DNA of 64,000 nucleotides from Amycolatopsis sp. NBRC 101858 (GTDB lineage: Bacteria > Actinomycetota > Actinomycetes > Mycobacteriales > Pseudonocardiaceae): assembly GCF_030269325.1 (NCBI RefSeq), contig NZ_BSTD01000004.1:794925-858924 (forward strand), read 5' to 3'. The position numbers and the translations under genes were made by a program. The notes under the pieces were generated by a model. It saw only the letters and a program-made list of their open reading frames with translations. It searched no databases and was not told where the DNA came from. Below are positions 43,171 to 52,606 of the stretch, piece after piece (within the stretch, counting starts at the first letter, position 1; each line of letters begins with the position of its first letter).

Positions 43171-44070
43171 ATGGCTCCCGTGATGGCGGCGATCGTCGGC
43201 CCCGGCAACATCGGTACCGATTTGCTGGCGAAGCTGCGACGCAGTGAAGTTCTCGAAATCGGTTACGTGGTCGGCGTGGTCGAGTCCGACGGGCTCGAGC
43301 GCGCCCGCGCGCAGGGGATCGCGGCGTCCGCCGAGGGCGTCGACTGGCTGCTGCGGCAGGACCCCCTGCCGGAGATCGTGTTCGAGGCGACGTCGGCCAA
43401 GGCGCACGCCGCCAACGCCCCCCGCTACGAAGCGGCCGGCATCCAGGCGATCGACCTCACCCCGGCGCACCTCGGCCCGATGGTGTGCCCGCCGGTGAAC
43501 CTCGGCGCGCACCTCGACGCGCCGAACGTCTCCATGATCACCTGTGGCGGCCAGGCCACGATCCCGATGGTGCACGCCGTTTCCCGCGTGACGCCGGTGC
43601 CGTACGCGGAGATCGTCGCCTCGGTGGCCTCGCGCGGTGCGGGCCCCGGGACGCGCGCCAACATCGACGAGTTCACGCGCACCACGTCGCAGGCGGTCGC
43701 CGAGATCGGGGGCGCCGGGCGCGGCAAGGCGATCATCATCCTCAACCCGGTCGAGCCGCCGATGATCATGCGGGACACCGTCTTCTGCGCGATCGGGCTC
43801 GACGCCGACCGCGACGCGATCACCGAGTCGATCCACGAGATGGTCGACGAAGTCCGCAAGTACGTCCCCGGCTACACGCTGCGCGCCGACCCGCAGTTCG
43901 ACGACGCGCGCGAGGAGTGGGACGGCAACGCGCGGGTCGGGATCTTCCTCGAGGTCCGCGGCAACGGCGACTACCTGCCGGAGTACGCCGGCAACCTCGA
44001 CATCATGACGGCCGCGGCCGCCCGCGTCGGGGAACTCATGGCCCGCGCGAAGCAGGAGGTGCCCGCATGA
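43171..44070 (+). CDS. Acetaldehyde dehydrogenase (acylating)
   Basis: 299 residues. NAD-binding AAIVGPGNIGTDLLAKL, catalytic Cys in SMITCGGQATIPMV (near 130), and the family stretch PGTRANIDEFTRTTSQAV. It turns acetaldehyde (or propionaldehyde) and CoA into acyl-CoA with NAD, receiving the aldehyde by channelling from the aldolase encoded next. The pair ends meta-cleavage pathways of aromatics or steroids (compare BphJ/BphI and HsaG/HsaF). The hydratase that normally precedes them is absent here. ATGA overlap with the aldolase gene. Confidence 0.93.
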   Translation: MAPVMAAIVGPGNIGTDLLAKLRRSEVLEIGYVVGVVESDGLERARAQGIAASAEGVDWLLRQDPLPEIVFEATSAKAHAANAPRYEAAGIQAIDLTPAHLGPMVCPPVNLGAHLDAPNVSMITCGGQATIPMVHAVSRVTPVPYAEIVASVASRGAGPGTRANIDEFTRTTSQAVAEIGGAGRGKAIIILNPVEPPMIMRDTVFCAIGLDADRDAITESIHEMVDEVRKYVPGYTLRADPQFDDAREEWDGNARVGIFLEVRGNGDYLPEYAGNLDIMTAAAARVGELMARAKQEVPA

Positions 44071-45098
44071 CTCGTCCGGAGCTGAAGCACGACGTCCGGA
44101 TCGTCGACACGACGCTGCGCGACGGCAGCCACGCGATGGCCCACCGCTTCACCGAACAGCAGGTGCGCGACACCGTGCGCGCGCTGGACCGCGCCGGCGT
44201 CGAGGTGATCGAGGTGACCCACGGCGACGGCCTCGGCGGCTCGTCGTTCACCTACGGCTTCTCCGCCGTCGACGAGCTCAAGCTGATCGCCGCGGCGCGC
44301 GAAGAGGCGAAGCAGGCGAAGATCGCCGTGCTGCTCGTGCCGGGCATCGGCACCGCGGAAGACCTCCAGCGCGCGTTCGACGCGGGCGCGGAGATGGTCC
44401 GGGTGGCGACGCACTGCACCGAGGCCGACGTCTCGCCGCAGCACTTCGGGCTGGCGCGCGAGCTCGGGATGGAGACCGCCGGGTTCCTCATGATGGCGCA
44501 CCGGACGCCGCCGGAGGACCTCGCGAAGCAGGCGCGGATCATGGTCGACGCGGGCTGCCAGGCGGCCTACGTGACGGACTCGGCCGGTGCGCTCCTGATG
44601 CACGAGGCCCGTGACCGGTTCGAAGCACTGGTCGCCGAAGTCGGCGACACGGCGTGGGTCGGCTACCACGGCCACCAGAACCTCTCGCTCGGCGTCGCGA
44701 ACTCCGTGCTGGCGTACGAAGCCGGGGTCCGCTACATCGACGGGTCGCTCTGCGCGCTCGGCGCGGGCGCGGGCAACTCGCCGACGGAGGTGCTCGCGGC
44801 GGTGTTCGACCGTCTGGGCATCGACACGGGACTCGACGTCGGCGCCCTGCTCGACGGGGCCGAGGAGGTCGTCCGCCCGTACCTGAACCGCTGGCCGAAG
44901 ATGGACCGCAACGCGATCGTGCAGGGCTGGGCCGGGGTGTATTCGAGCTTCCTGCTGCACGCCGAGCGCGCGGCGGAGCGCTACGGCGTTCCGGCGCAGG
45001 CGATCCTCCGCCGCTGCGGGGAGCTCGCGCTCGTGGGCGGCCAGGAAGACATGATCATCGACGTCGCGGTGACGCTGGCCGCGGAGCAGAAGGGCTAG
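44067..45098 (+). CDS. 4-hydroxy-2-oxovalerate aldolase
   Basis: 343 residues; AGGAGG precedes the ATG inside the upstream stop. VRIVDTTLRDGSHAMAH gives the metal and substrate Asp and Arg, VGYHGHQNLSLGVANS the two metal-binding His, and SLCALGAGAGNSPTEVL the HMGL-like end. It splits 4-hydroxy-2-oxovalerate into pyruvate and acetaldehyde and forms a complex with the dehydrogenase encoded before it. The TAG stop shares CTAG with the convergent aminopeptidase gene. Confidence 0.94.
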   Translation: MTRPELKHDVRIVDTTLRDGSHAMAHRFTEQQVRDTVRALDRAGVEVIEVTHGDGLGGSSFTYGFSAVDELKLIAAAREEAKQAKIAVLLVPGIGTAEDLQRAFDAGAEMVRVATHCTEADVSPQHFGLARELGMETAGFLMMAHRTPPEDLAKQARIMVDAGCQAAYVTDSAGALLMHEARDRFEALVAEVGDTAWVGYHGHQNLSLGVANSVLAYEAGVRYIDGSLCALGAGAGNSPTEVLAAVFDRLGIDTGLDVGALLDGAEEVVRPYLNRWPKMDRNAIVQGWAGVYSSFLLHAERAAERYGVPAQAILRRCGELALVGGQEDMIIDVAVTLAAEQKG

Positions 45099-46021
45099 CG
45101 TGCGAACCGGTCGAGCGCCGCGAGCTTCCACGCCCGCTTGACGTCACTGGCCCGGTGCCCGGAGTGGTCGTCGACCAGCAGCTCCGCACCGGGCCAGGCT
45201 GCGGCCAGCTCCCACGCGGTCGTCACCGGGCAGCTGAGGTCGAGCCGCCCGTGGATCAGCACGCCCGGGATGCCGGCGAGCCGCCCGGCGTCGCGGATCA
45301 CCGCGCCTTCCTCCAGCCAGCCGGCGTGCGCGTAGTAGTGCGCGGTGAGTACGGCGAAGGCGCGCGCGGCGTCGTCGACCGGCATGTCCCGGACCGGGGA
45401 CGCGCCGGGTTCGAGCGACAGCACGACGTCCTCCCACCGGCACCACGCGGCGACCGCCCGGTCGCGCACGGCCGGGTCCGGATCGGCCATCAGCCGCGCG
45501 TACGCGGCGACGTCGTCGTCGGCGCCCAAGCTGAACCGCGCCCATTCCTCGGGGAAGAACCGGCCCACCCCGCGGTAGAGCCAGTCGATCTCCGACCGGC
45601 GCGTGGTGCTGATCGCGCTGAGCACCAGTTCTGTCACCCGTTCGGGGAAGCGTTCGGCGTACACCAGCGCCAGGGTCGTGCCCCACGAACCGCCGGTCAC
45701 CAGCCAGCGCTCGATGCGGAGGTGCTCGCGCAGCCGTTCGAGGTCGGCGACGAGGTGCTCGGTCGTGTTGTCGCGCAAGGACGTCGTCCCGTGCGGCACG
45801 CTCCGGCCGCAGCCGCGCTGGTCGAGGAGCACGATCCGGTAGCGGGCGGGGTCGAACATCCGCCGCATGCCCGGCGCGCTGCCCTGGCCGGGGCCGCCGT
45901 GCAGCACGACCGCGGGCTTGCCCTCGGGGTTGCCGGAGGTCTCCCAGTGGACGTGGTGCCCGTCGCCGACGTCGAGCAGGCCTTGGTCGTGGGGCTCGGT
46001 CATCGGGTACATCTCGGGCAT
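45095..46021 (-). CDS. Proline iminopeptidase (prolyl aminopeptidase, S33)
   Basis: 308 residues. Oxyanion region VVLHGGPGQGSAPGMRRMFDP, LLDQRGCGRSVPH, nucleophile GGSWGTTLAL (near 111), Asp in IHGRLDLSCP and His in DDHSGHRASD. It removes N-terminal proline from peptides in the cytoplasm. Start ATG 46021; an internal ATG (MTEPHD) is also possible. It converges with the aldolase gene, overlapping by four bases. Confidence 0.92.
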   Translation of the reverse strand: MPEMYPMTEPHDQGLLDVGDGHHVHWETSGNPEGKPAVVLHGGPGQGSAPGMRRMFDPARYRIVLLDQRGCGRSVPHGTTSLRDNTTEHLVADLERLREHLRIERWLVTGGSWGTTLALVYAERFPERVTELVLSAISTTRRSEIDWLYRGVGRFFPEEWARFSLGADDDVAAYARLMADPDPAVRDRAVAAWCRWEDVVLSLEPGASPVRDMPVDDAARAFAVLTAHYYAHAGWLEEGAVIRDAGRLAGIPGVLIHGRLDLSCPVTTAWELAAAWPGAELLVDDHSGHRASDVKRAWKLAALDRFAR

Positions 46022-46144
46022 CGCGCGTGTCCACCTTCGGTCAATGTCCGGAACAGACCGGTCCGGCCGCGCCGGAAGCCCGCCAGACTCGGTTCCGGCC
46101 GGTGATCATGCCGGACCGGAGCCACTTCTTCCGAGGGGATTTCG

Positions 46145-47167
46145 ATGAAACGCAGGATCTTCGCCGCGGCGGTCGCCTGTGCGGCCACGTTCGCGGGGCT
46201 GCTCGGCGCCGCTCCGGCGGCCCAGGCGGCGACGGCGGTGACGTTCACCCCGCGCACGGTGACCTCGCCGCACGAGACCCAGTACGTCGGCGCGCTCGGT
46301 TCGGTGCAGCTGTCGATGACGGCCGGCCAGACCGCGTACGTCTACTCGACGCTGCGCGCGAACAACGCGTCGAACACGACGCTGATCGACAACGAGGTCC
46401 GCTGTTCGAGCACGAGCGGCTGGACGAAGAACGAGGTGCTCGGGCAGAACGTCCTCATCGCGAGCGCCACCGGCGCCCCGGCGTCGCTGCGGGACATCAG
46501 CGTGACGACGCGGTTCCTGGTCCACCCGGGCGCGGCGGGCACCGTCACGTGCACGACGTATCTGCGGAGCGCGAACCTCGGGCTGGGCAACTCGACCGTG
46601 AGCCTGGTCAGTGGCGAGCTGAAGTTCGCGGACACCAGCGTCGCGAACACGACCGCCGGCACGCCGCCGCAGGCCGACGACGGTGACACGCCTCCCGGCC
46701 GCGTCATCGGCCTCAGCTCGGCCGCCCCGACGGTCCGCGAGCCGGCCTCGGACACCTTCGAGATGGCGGCGCCGGTGACCGGGCTCAGCGTGTTCGGCGA
46801 CATGGAACTGATGGCGTGCTACCCCGAGCCGAAGGACGGCTGCCCGGTGAACAGCATGACCGCCCGGGTGACGCTGTTCGTCAACCAGTGGAAGGCCGAC
46901 GGCACGCTGTGCAAGTCGGACGCCTCGTCGAGCGTGACGGCGCTGGTGCGCCGCGACGTCCACCACTACGTGGTCCCGCTGAACACCCGCTTCACGGCGG
47001 CGACGGGCAACGGCTGCGTGCCGAAGTTCAACTTCTACGTCAAGACCGACTGGGTGAGCGGCTCGACGGGCGCCGTCCAGATGGCGTCGGGCGGCCTGCC
47101 CGACGCGACCGGTTCGACGGTGAAGCACTACGACGCGATGAGCCACGCCTTCGCGGTCGCGTACTGA
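46145..47167 (+). CDS. Secreted protein of unknown function
   Basis: 340 residues from an ATG after GAGGGG. Clear signal peptide (MKRRIFAAAVACAATFAGLL, cleavage near AAQA). The mature protein is beta-rich, with paired Cys (EVRCSST and GTVTCTT; ELMACYPEPKDGCPV; TLCKSD and GNGCVPK) and low Lys content. No catalytic motif recognised. It is monocistronic and followed by a strong hairpin. Confidence 0.78.
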   Translation: MKRRIFAAAVACAATFAGLLGAAPAAQAATAVTFTPRTVTSPHETQYVGALGSVQLSMTAGQTAYVYSTLRANNASNTTLIDNEVRCSSTSGWTKNEVLGQNVLIASATGAPASLRDISVTTRFLVHPGAAGTVTCTTYLRSANLGLGNSTVSLVSGELKFADTSVANTTAGTPPQADDGDTPPGRVIGLSSAAPTVREPASDTFEMAAPVTGLSVFGDMELMACYPEPKDGCPVNSMTARVTLFVNQWKADGTLCKSDASSSVTALVRRDVHHYVVPLNTRFTAATGNGCVPKFNFYVKTDWVSGSTGAVQMASGGLPDATGSTVKHYDAMSHAFAVAY

Positions 47168-47171
47168 GGTC

Positions 47172-47203
47172 GAGGGGCGCGCAGGCTTCCCGGCGCGCCC
47201 CTC
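47172..47203. terminator. Bidirectional hairpin terminator
   Basis: GAGGGGCGCGC and GCGCGCCCCTC form a perfect 11-bp stem with a 10-base loop, exactly between two convergent stop codons. Confidence 0.85.
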
Positions 47204-47210
47204 TCGCGGG

Positions 47211-48731
47211 TCAGGCGGGTTCGCCGAACCACCGGTGCAGCGCGGCTTCCAGGCCGGTCGTCGCCCCGTCCTCGCGGGCCCAGGCGATGTGCCCGTCCGG
47301 CCGGACCAGCACGCCGGTGAGCGACGGCTCGCTGTCGCACTTGGCCGTCAGCGTGGTGACGCGGCCCGCCCAGCCGCTCGCGGTTTCGCGCAGCCCGGCG
47401 CTGTCGGCGAGGTCGAGCAGGAGCGCCCGGCCGTCCTGGAGGTGCTCGCCGAGCCGGGTGCCGTCGGCGAACGCGAAGTCGGGCGCACCGCGGCCGGTGA
47501 GGTCGTGCTCGCCCTCGATCGGGTACCGGTGCAGGACGCCGGAAAGCTTCTTCGCCAGGTACGTCGCGCCGTCGTCGGTGAGCAGCAGGTCGGTGACGAC
47601 CTGGCGCAGCGCCCGGGTCCGGACATCGCTGCGCATCAGCGCGACCTGGGCCCGGGTCCACTCGAGGACCCACTCGCCGATCGGGTGGCGTTCGGTCGTG
47701 TAGGTGTCGAGGAGGCCGTCCGGCGCCCAGCCGTGGATGGTCGCCGCGAGCTTCCAGCCGAGGTTGACGGCGTCGCCGATGCCGAGGTTGAGCCCCTGCC
47801 CGCCGAAGGGCGAGTGGACGTGCGCGGCGTCGCCGGCGAGGAGCACCCGGCCCTGGCGGTAGGTGGTCGCCTGGCGGGCGTTGTCGGTGAAGCGCGTCGC
47901 GCTGTGCACCTTCGTGATCCGGACGTCGGCGCCGGACACCCGCCGGAAGCTGTCTTCGAGCTCCTGCGCGGTGACCGGGGCGTCGCGGTCCGCGGGCGGC
48001 CCGTCGAACTCGACGGTGAGGATCCGGCCGGGCATCGGGCCGTGGACGTAGAGCCCGCCGGTGCCGTGCTGCCAGCCACCGGGCAGGGCTTCGGTCCCGG
48101 TGATCTCGGTGAGGGCCTGCCACCCGGTGACCGCGGGGTCGGTGCCGGGGAACTCGAACCCGGCGTGCTTGCGGACGAAGCTGCGGCCGCCGTCGGCCCC
48201 GACGAGCCAGCCGGCGCGGACGGTCTCTTCGCCGAGCCGCACGGTGACGCCGTCGTCGTCGGCATCGAACCCGGTCACCTCGGCACCCCGCCGGATCTCG
48301 ACGCCCAGTTCGGCGGCGCGTTCGGCGAGGACGGCCTCGACGGCCTGCTGCTGGATGACGACGACGTTCGACGCGGGCCCGACGTCGCGGAAGTCCGGAT
48401 CGTCGAAGTGGACGCCGTTCGAGGCGACCATGATCCCGGCGAAGTGCCCGACGGGGATCGCCGGCTTGGGCCCGTCGCCGCCCCCGCCCCTGGATTTCAG
48501 GAACTCCTGGATCTTCGCGAAGTTCTGCTGCACGACGGCTTCCACCGCGGGCAGCAGGCCACGGCGGTAGAAGGCCTCGGCGGTCGTCAGGTTGACCGAC
48601 CCGGCCTTGATCGTCGGGTCCGGCTCGGCGAGCCGTTCGACGACGAGCACGTTCACGTCCTTGAGCCGGAGTTCGCAGGCCAGCATCAACCCGACCGGTC
48701 CGCCCCCGGAGATCACCACATCCCAGTTCAT
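47211..48731 (-). CDS. FAD-dependent aromatic monooxygenase (PheA/TetX, Rox-like class)
   Basis: 506 residues. FAD-binding VVISGGGPVGLMLACEL at the N-terminus, the WLVGADGGRSFVRK (DG) motif near 163 and RVLLAGDAAHVHSPFGGQGLN (GD) near 290, followed by a thioredoxin-like C-terminal domain. These three motifs define class A flavin monooxygenases; relatives hydroxylate phenols, polyketides or antibiotics such as rifampicin. The divergent TetR gene 63 bases away is its likely repressor. Confidence 0.9.
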   Translation of the reverse strand: MNWDVVISGGGPVGLMLACELRLKDVNVLVVERLAEPDPTIKAGSVNLTTAEAFYRRGLLPAVEAVVQQNFAKIQEFLKSRGGGGDGPKPAIPVGHFAGIMVASNGVHFDDPDFRDVGPASNVVVIQQQAVEAVLAERAAELGVEIRRGAEVTGFDADDDGVTVRLGEETVRAGWLVGADGGRSFVRKHAGFEFPGTDPAVTGWQALTEITGTEALPGGWQHGTGGLYVHGPMPGRILTVEFDGPPADRDAPVTAQELEDSFRRVSGADVRITKVHSATRFTDNARQATTYRQGRVLLAGDAAHVHSPFGGQGLNLGIGDAVNLGWKLAATIHGWAPDGLLDTYTTERHPIGEWVLEWTRAQVALMRSDVRTRALRQVVTDLLLTDDGATYLAKKLSGVLHRYPIEGEHDLTGRGAPDFAFADGTRLGEHLQDGRALLLDLADSAGLRETASGWAGRVTTLTAKCDSEPSLTGVLVRPDGHIAWAREDGATTGLEAALHRWFGEPA

Positions 48732-48749
48732 GGCACCGATGATGCCGCG

Positions 48750-48788
48750 AAACTTTTACCGAGTCAAACTTTTGGCTCGGTCTATACT
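48750..48788. promoter_or_regulatory. Operator and promoter between monooxygenase and TetR genes
   Basis: The 63-base gap holds an inverted repeat ACCGAG-N12-CTCGGT (48758-48781), two direct copies of AAACTTTT 16 bases apart (48750, 48766), and a TATACT -10 box for the TetR gene (48783-48788). Its TA-rich sequence stands out. A TetR dimer bound here would block both promoters. Confidence 0.65.
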
Positions 48789-48794
48789 CCGACC

Positions 48795-49418
48795 ATGGCG
48801 GATCAAGGACTGCGCGAGCGGAAGAAGCGGGCGACGCGCCAGCTGATTTCGAACGTGGCCTCGGGCCTGTTCATCCAGCGCGGCTTCGAGGAGGTGACGG
48901 TGGCCGAGATCGCCGAAGCCGCGGGCGTGTCGAAGATGACGGTGTTCAACTACTTCCCGCGCAAGGAAGATCTCTTCCTCGACCGGCACGCCGATCGGCT
49001 GGCCGAGCTGGTGGAGCTGCTGCGGTCTCGTCCCGCCGGCGTGTCGGCCGCCGCTGCCCTGCGGGCGCACCAGCACTCGCTGCTGGCTTCCGGGCACCCC
49101 CTTTCGGGTGCCATCGCCGGGGGGCCCGGGTTCTGGTGGGTGCTGACGTCGAGCCCGGCGCTGATGGCCCGGTGGTACGAGCAGGAGCGGGAGATCGCGG
49201 ACGCGTTCGCCGAGGTGTTCGCCGAGGAGACCGGGGACGCGTTCCGCTCCCGGATGGCGGCGGGGCTGCTGACCACGGCGATCACGTCGGTGTTTTCGCA
49301 CGCCATGAGGCGGATCCTGGCCGGCGACGATGTCGAGGTGGTCCGGCGGGAGCAGGTCGCCGTGATCGACCAGGCCTTCGACCTGGCGGAACACGGGGTG
49401 GGTGAGTTCCCGGGCTGA
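48795..49418 (+). CDS. TetR-family transcriptional regulator
   Basis: 207 residues. HTH at about 10-55: TRQLISNVASGLFIQRGFEEVTVAEIAEAAGVSKMTVFNYFPRKEDL. The helical ligand domain is typical and not diagnostic. It probably represses itself and the divergent monooxygenase and responds to that enzyme's substrate. It is 58 bases upstream of the acetoacetate decarboxylase-like gene on the same strand, so it may also act on that operon. Confidence 0.92.
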   Translation: MADQGLRERKKRATRQLISNVASGLFIQRGFEEVTVAEIAEAAGVSKMTVFNYFPRKEDLFLDRHADRLAELVELLRSRPAGVSAAAALRAHQHSLLASGHPLSGAIAGGPGFWWVLTSSPALMARWYEQEREIADAFAEVFAEETGDAFRSRMAAGLLTTAITSVFSHAMRRILAGDDVEVVRREQVAVIDQAFDLAEHGVGEFPG

Positions 49419-49476
49419 GCTGATGCGGCCGCCGGGGTCCGGAGGTAGGTTGCGATCGTGATCTTGGACGCCGCCC

Positions 49477-50223
49477 ATGCGTGAGGACGAGGTGCTCCGC
49501 CACGTCACCACGCCGCTGTCCGCGCCGGCCTTCCCCCGCGGGCCTTACCGGTTCACCGATCGCGAGTACCTGAACATCACCTACCGGACCGATCCGGCGG
49601 CGCTGCGGGCGCTCGTGCCCGAGCCGCTCGAAGTCCCCGAACCGCTCGTGCGGTTCGAGGTGATGCGGATGCCGGACGTCACCGGGCTCGGCGACTACAC
49701 CGAGTCCGGGCAGGTCGCGATGGTCACCCACGGCGGGGAACCCGGGGAGTTCACCCTCGGGATGTACGTCGACAGCCACCCCGCCATCGCCAGCGGGCGC
49801 GAGGTGGCCGCCTACCCCAAGAAGCTCGGGAAACCCCGGCTGTCCGTCGACTCCGACACGCTGGTCGGCACGTTGGACTACGGCTCGATCCGCGTCGCGC
49901 TCGCGACGATGGGCTACAAGCACCGCGAACTGGACGAATCCGCCGCCCGCGCCGAACTGACCGCCCCGACGTACATGCTCAAGATCGTCCCCGGCTACGA
50001 CGGCCGGCCGCGGATCTGCGAGCTCGCGCGCAGCCGCATCAGCGACCTGACGATCAAGGGCGCGTGGACCGGGCCGGCGCGGCTGCACCTCGTGCCGCAC
50101 GCCCTGGCCCCGCTCGCCGACCTGCCGGTGCTGGAGATCGTGTCCGCGAGCCACCTCCTGACCGACCTCACGCTCGGCCGGGCCGCGGCCGTGCACGACT
50201 ACCTCGCGGGGGAGCAGGCATGA
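49477..50223 (+). CDS. Acetoacetate decarboxylase-family protein
   Basis: 248 residues. The Schiff-base lysine region is REVAAYPKKLGKPRL (near 115), and the family pattern GEFTLGMYVDSHPAIASGRE precedes it. True acetoacetate decarboxylase makes acetone and CO2; many family members act on other beta-keto acids or as aldolase-dehydratases. It begins a four-gene operon whose genes overlap by four bases each (ATGA). Confidence 0.9.
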   Translation: MREDEVLRHVTTPLSAPAFPRGPYRFTDREYLNITYRTDPAALRALVPEPLEVPEPLVRFEVMRMPDVTGLGDYTESGQVAMVTHGGEPGEFTLGMYVDSHPAIASGREVAAYPKKLGKPRLSVDSDTLVGTLDYGSIRVALATMGYKHRELDESAARAELTAPTYMLKIVPGYDGRPRICELARSRISDLTIKGAWTGPARLHLVPHALAPLADLPVLEIVSASHLLTDLTLGRAAAVHDYLAGEQA

Positions 50224-51116
50224 AAGCGACCATCGTCGGCGGCGGCGTCATCGGCGTCTCCTGGGCGGGCCTGATGGCCGCGCACGGACTGGACGTCGTC
50301 GTCAGCGACCCCGCGCCCGGCATCGAAGACGCGGTGCGGGCCGGGCTCGCCGAGCTGACCCCCGCCCTGCGCGAACTGGGGCTGCCTGCCGACGGCCGCG
50401 TCACGTTCCAGGCGGATCTCGCCGAGGCGGTCGCCGACGCCGGCGTCGTGCAGGAGAACGGTCCCGAACGGCTGGACCTCAAGCACCGGATCTGGACGAC
50501 CATCGAGGAGAACGCACCGGCGGACGCGCTGTTCCTCACGTCCACCTCCGGCATTCCGGCCACCGAGATCGCCACGGCACTCGAGCGGCCGGAACGGCTC
50601 GTCGTGGGACATCCGTTCAACCCGCCGCACCTCATCCCGCTGGTCGAGGTCGTGCCCGGCGAGAAGACGTCGCCCGAGGCGGTCGAGCGGGCCGTCGAGT
50701 TCTACCGCGGCCTGGGCAAGAAGCCGATCGTGCTGGCCAAGGAGGTACCCGGGTTCGTCGCGAACCGCCTGCAGGCCGCGATCTTCCGCGAATGCGTGCA
50801 CCTGGTCGCCGAGGGCGTGGTCACCGAGCAGCAGCTCGACGAGGTCGTGACGTCCTCGCTGGGCCAGCGGTGGGCCGTGAGCGGGCCGTTCCTCAGCTTC
50901 CACCTCGGCGGTGGACCGGGCGGGCTGCCGCACTTCCTCGAGCACCTCGGGCCGGGCCTGCGCAAGCGCTGGGGCCAGCTCGGCACCCCGGACCTCGACG
51001 AGGAGACCGTGCGGCTGCTCAGCGAACAGGCGGGCGACTTCGGCGGCAACGTCGCGGAACTCGCGAAAGCCCGGGACACCGCGCAGATCGCCCTGATGAA
51101 GGCACTGGGCCGATGA
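50220..51116 (+). CDS. 3-hydroxyacyl-CoA dehydrogenase-family protein
   Basis: 298 residues. NAD-binding ATIVGGGVIGVSWAGLMAAHG, catalytic His in VVGHPFNPPHLIPLVEVVPG (near 137), and the helical C-terminal domain with KEVPGFVANRLQAAIFRE. The short form, with no hydratase, resembles 3-hydroxybutyryl-CoA and L-carnitine dehydrogenases. It oxidises a beta-hydroxy acid or its CoA ester; the next gene could supply the CoA thioester. Confidence 0.9.
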   Translation: MKATIVGGGVIGVSWAGLMAAHGLDVVVSDPAPGIEDAVRAGLAELTPALRELGLPADGRVTFQADLAEAVADAGVVQENGPERLDLKHRIWTTIEENAPADALFLTSTSGIPATEIATALERPERLVVGHPFNPPHLIPLVEVVPGEKTSPEAVERAVEFYRGLGKKPIVLAKEVPGFVANRLQAAIFRECVHLVAEGVVTEQQLDEVVTSSLGQRWAVSGPFLSFHLGGGPGGLPHFLEHLGPGLRKRWGQLGTPDLDEETVRLLSEQAGDFGGNVAELAKARDTAQIALMKALGR

Positions 51117-52606
51117 CCGTCACCGACCGGATCCGCGCCGCGCTGGCGAACCCGATCTCCGCGGACGAGCAGGACGACTTCGACATCCACGCGGCGCTGA
51201 ACGAGGTCCTTTCCGACGTCGGCCTGTCCGAACAGGACTCCGGCGGCCGGGTGGAGTTCACCGGCGCCGACCCGATCGTGCCGAGCGCGGTCCGGCTGGG
51301 CGCGGCACCGGCGATCGGACTGGTCGCGAAGTCCGTGGCGCTGGCCGCGTTGTGGCGCCACCGCGGCGGACCCGGCCAGGACATCAGCATGGACCTGCGG
51401 ACCGCGCCGCACCGGCTGTGCCCGTTCTACGACAAGAAGTGGGAGCTGCTCAACGGCCTCCCGCCGACCAACACCGCCGACCCGGCCAGCCCGCTGTCGC
51501 TGAAGTTCTACCGCGCCGGCGACGGCCGCTGGGTCATGCCGCTGAACATCTACCCGAAGCTGAAGTCCAAGACCCTCAAGCTGCTGCGCACCTACGACGA
51601 CGCCACCGCGCTCGCCGCCGCCATCGCCCGCTGGGATGCGGCCGAGCTGGAGGAGGCCGGTGCCGACGCGGGCATCGTCATGCCGATGGTCCGCAGCACC
51701 GAGGAGTTCCTGCAGACCCGGCAGTACCGCGACGTGCTGGCCGGGCTGCCGCTGATCGAGATCGAGAAGATCGGCGACTCGGCCCCGGAGCCGTTGCCGG
51801 CGGGCGCCGCCCAGCCGCTCGACGGGATCCGCGCGCTCGGCATGGGCCACGTCATCGCGGGCGCGGCGATCGGGCGGTCGCTGGCCCTGCACGGCGCCGA
51901 CGCACTGAACCTGTGGCGGCCGTCCGAATGGGAGAACCCCGTCGTCTACTCGACGGCGAACGTCGGCGTCCGCTCGGCCACCGTGGACTACCAGCGTTCG
52001 GGCGTCGCCCGGGAGCTGCTGCGCGGCGCCGACGTCTTCTACGCGAACCGGCGCCCCGGGTTCGTGGCCGGGCTGGGACTTTCGCCGCAGCGGGCGGCGG
52101 AGATCCGGCCGGGCATCATCCACACGACCGTCTCGCTGCACGGCGAGCACGGCCCGTGGGCGACGCGGGTCGGGTTCGACCAGACCGCCGGCTGCGTCGC
52201 CGGGATGATGACCCTGGAAGGCTCGCCCGACCAGCCCGTGCTGCCGCACATCGGCGTGGTGAACGACTACCTCGTCCCGTGGCTGGCCACGGCGGGGATC
52301 TGCGGCGCGCTGATGCGCCGCGCCACCGAAGGCGGCAGCTACCGCGTCCACATCTCGCTGACGCGCATCGCGCTCTGGATCATCAGCCTCGGCGTGTTCG
52401 ACAAGGAGTACGCGCGCTCGGTCGCCGGCACCGGCGAGCGGCACGCGTACCTCGACCCCGAGACGTTCACCGCTCCGACCCCGCTGGGTCTCTACCAGGG
52501 CGTCACCGACCAGGTGCGGATGTCCGAGACGCCCGGTTCGTACGCGACGATCCTCGTTCCCCGCGGCTCCGGCCGCCCCGAATGGCTGCCCGGAGGCCAC
52601 CGATGA
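51113..52606 (+). CDS. Family III CoA-transferase (CaiB/BaiF)
   Basis: 497 residues. The usual N-terminal signature PLDGIRALGMGHVIAGAAIGRSLALHGAD lies only at about 240, and ADVFYANRRPGFVAGLGL near 310. Before it come 230 residues that look like the middle part of the same family (GQDISMDLRTAP, WVMPLNIYP). So the chain is one full domain preceded by a partial second one, longer than the common 400. It moves CoA between carboxylic acids. It is coupled to the genes on both sides. Confidence 0.87.
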   Translation: MTVTDRIRAALANPISADEQDDFDIHAALNEVLSDVGLSEQDSGGRVEFTGADPIVPSAVRLGAAPAIGLVAKSVALAALWRHRGGPGQDISMDLRTAPHRLCPFYDKKWELLNGLPPTNTADPASPLSLKFYRAGDGRWVMPLNIYPKLKSKTLKLLRTYDDATALAAAIARWDAAELEEAGADAGIVMPMVRSTEEFLQTRQYRDVLAGLPLIEIEKIGDSAPEPLPAGAAQPLDGIRALGMGHVIAGAAIGRSLALHGADALNLWRPSEWENPVVYSTANVGVRSATVDYQRSGVARELLRGADVFYANRRPGFVAGLGLSPQRAAEIRPGIIHTTVSLHGEHGPWATRVGFDQTAGCVAGMMTLEGSPDQPVLPHIGVVNDYLVPWLATAGICGALMRRATEGGSYRVHISLTRIALWIISLGVFDKEYARSVAGTGERHAYLDPETFTAPTPLGLYQGVTDQVRMSETPGSYATILVPRGSGRPEWLPGGHR

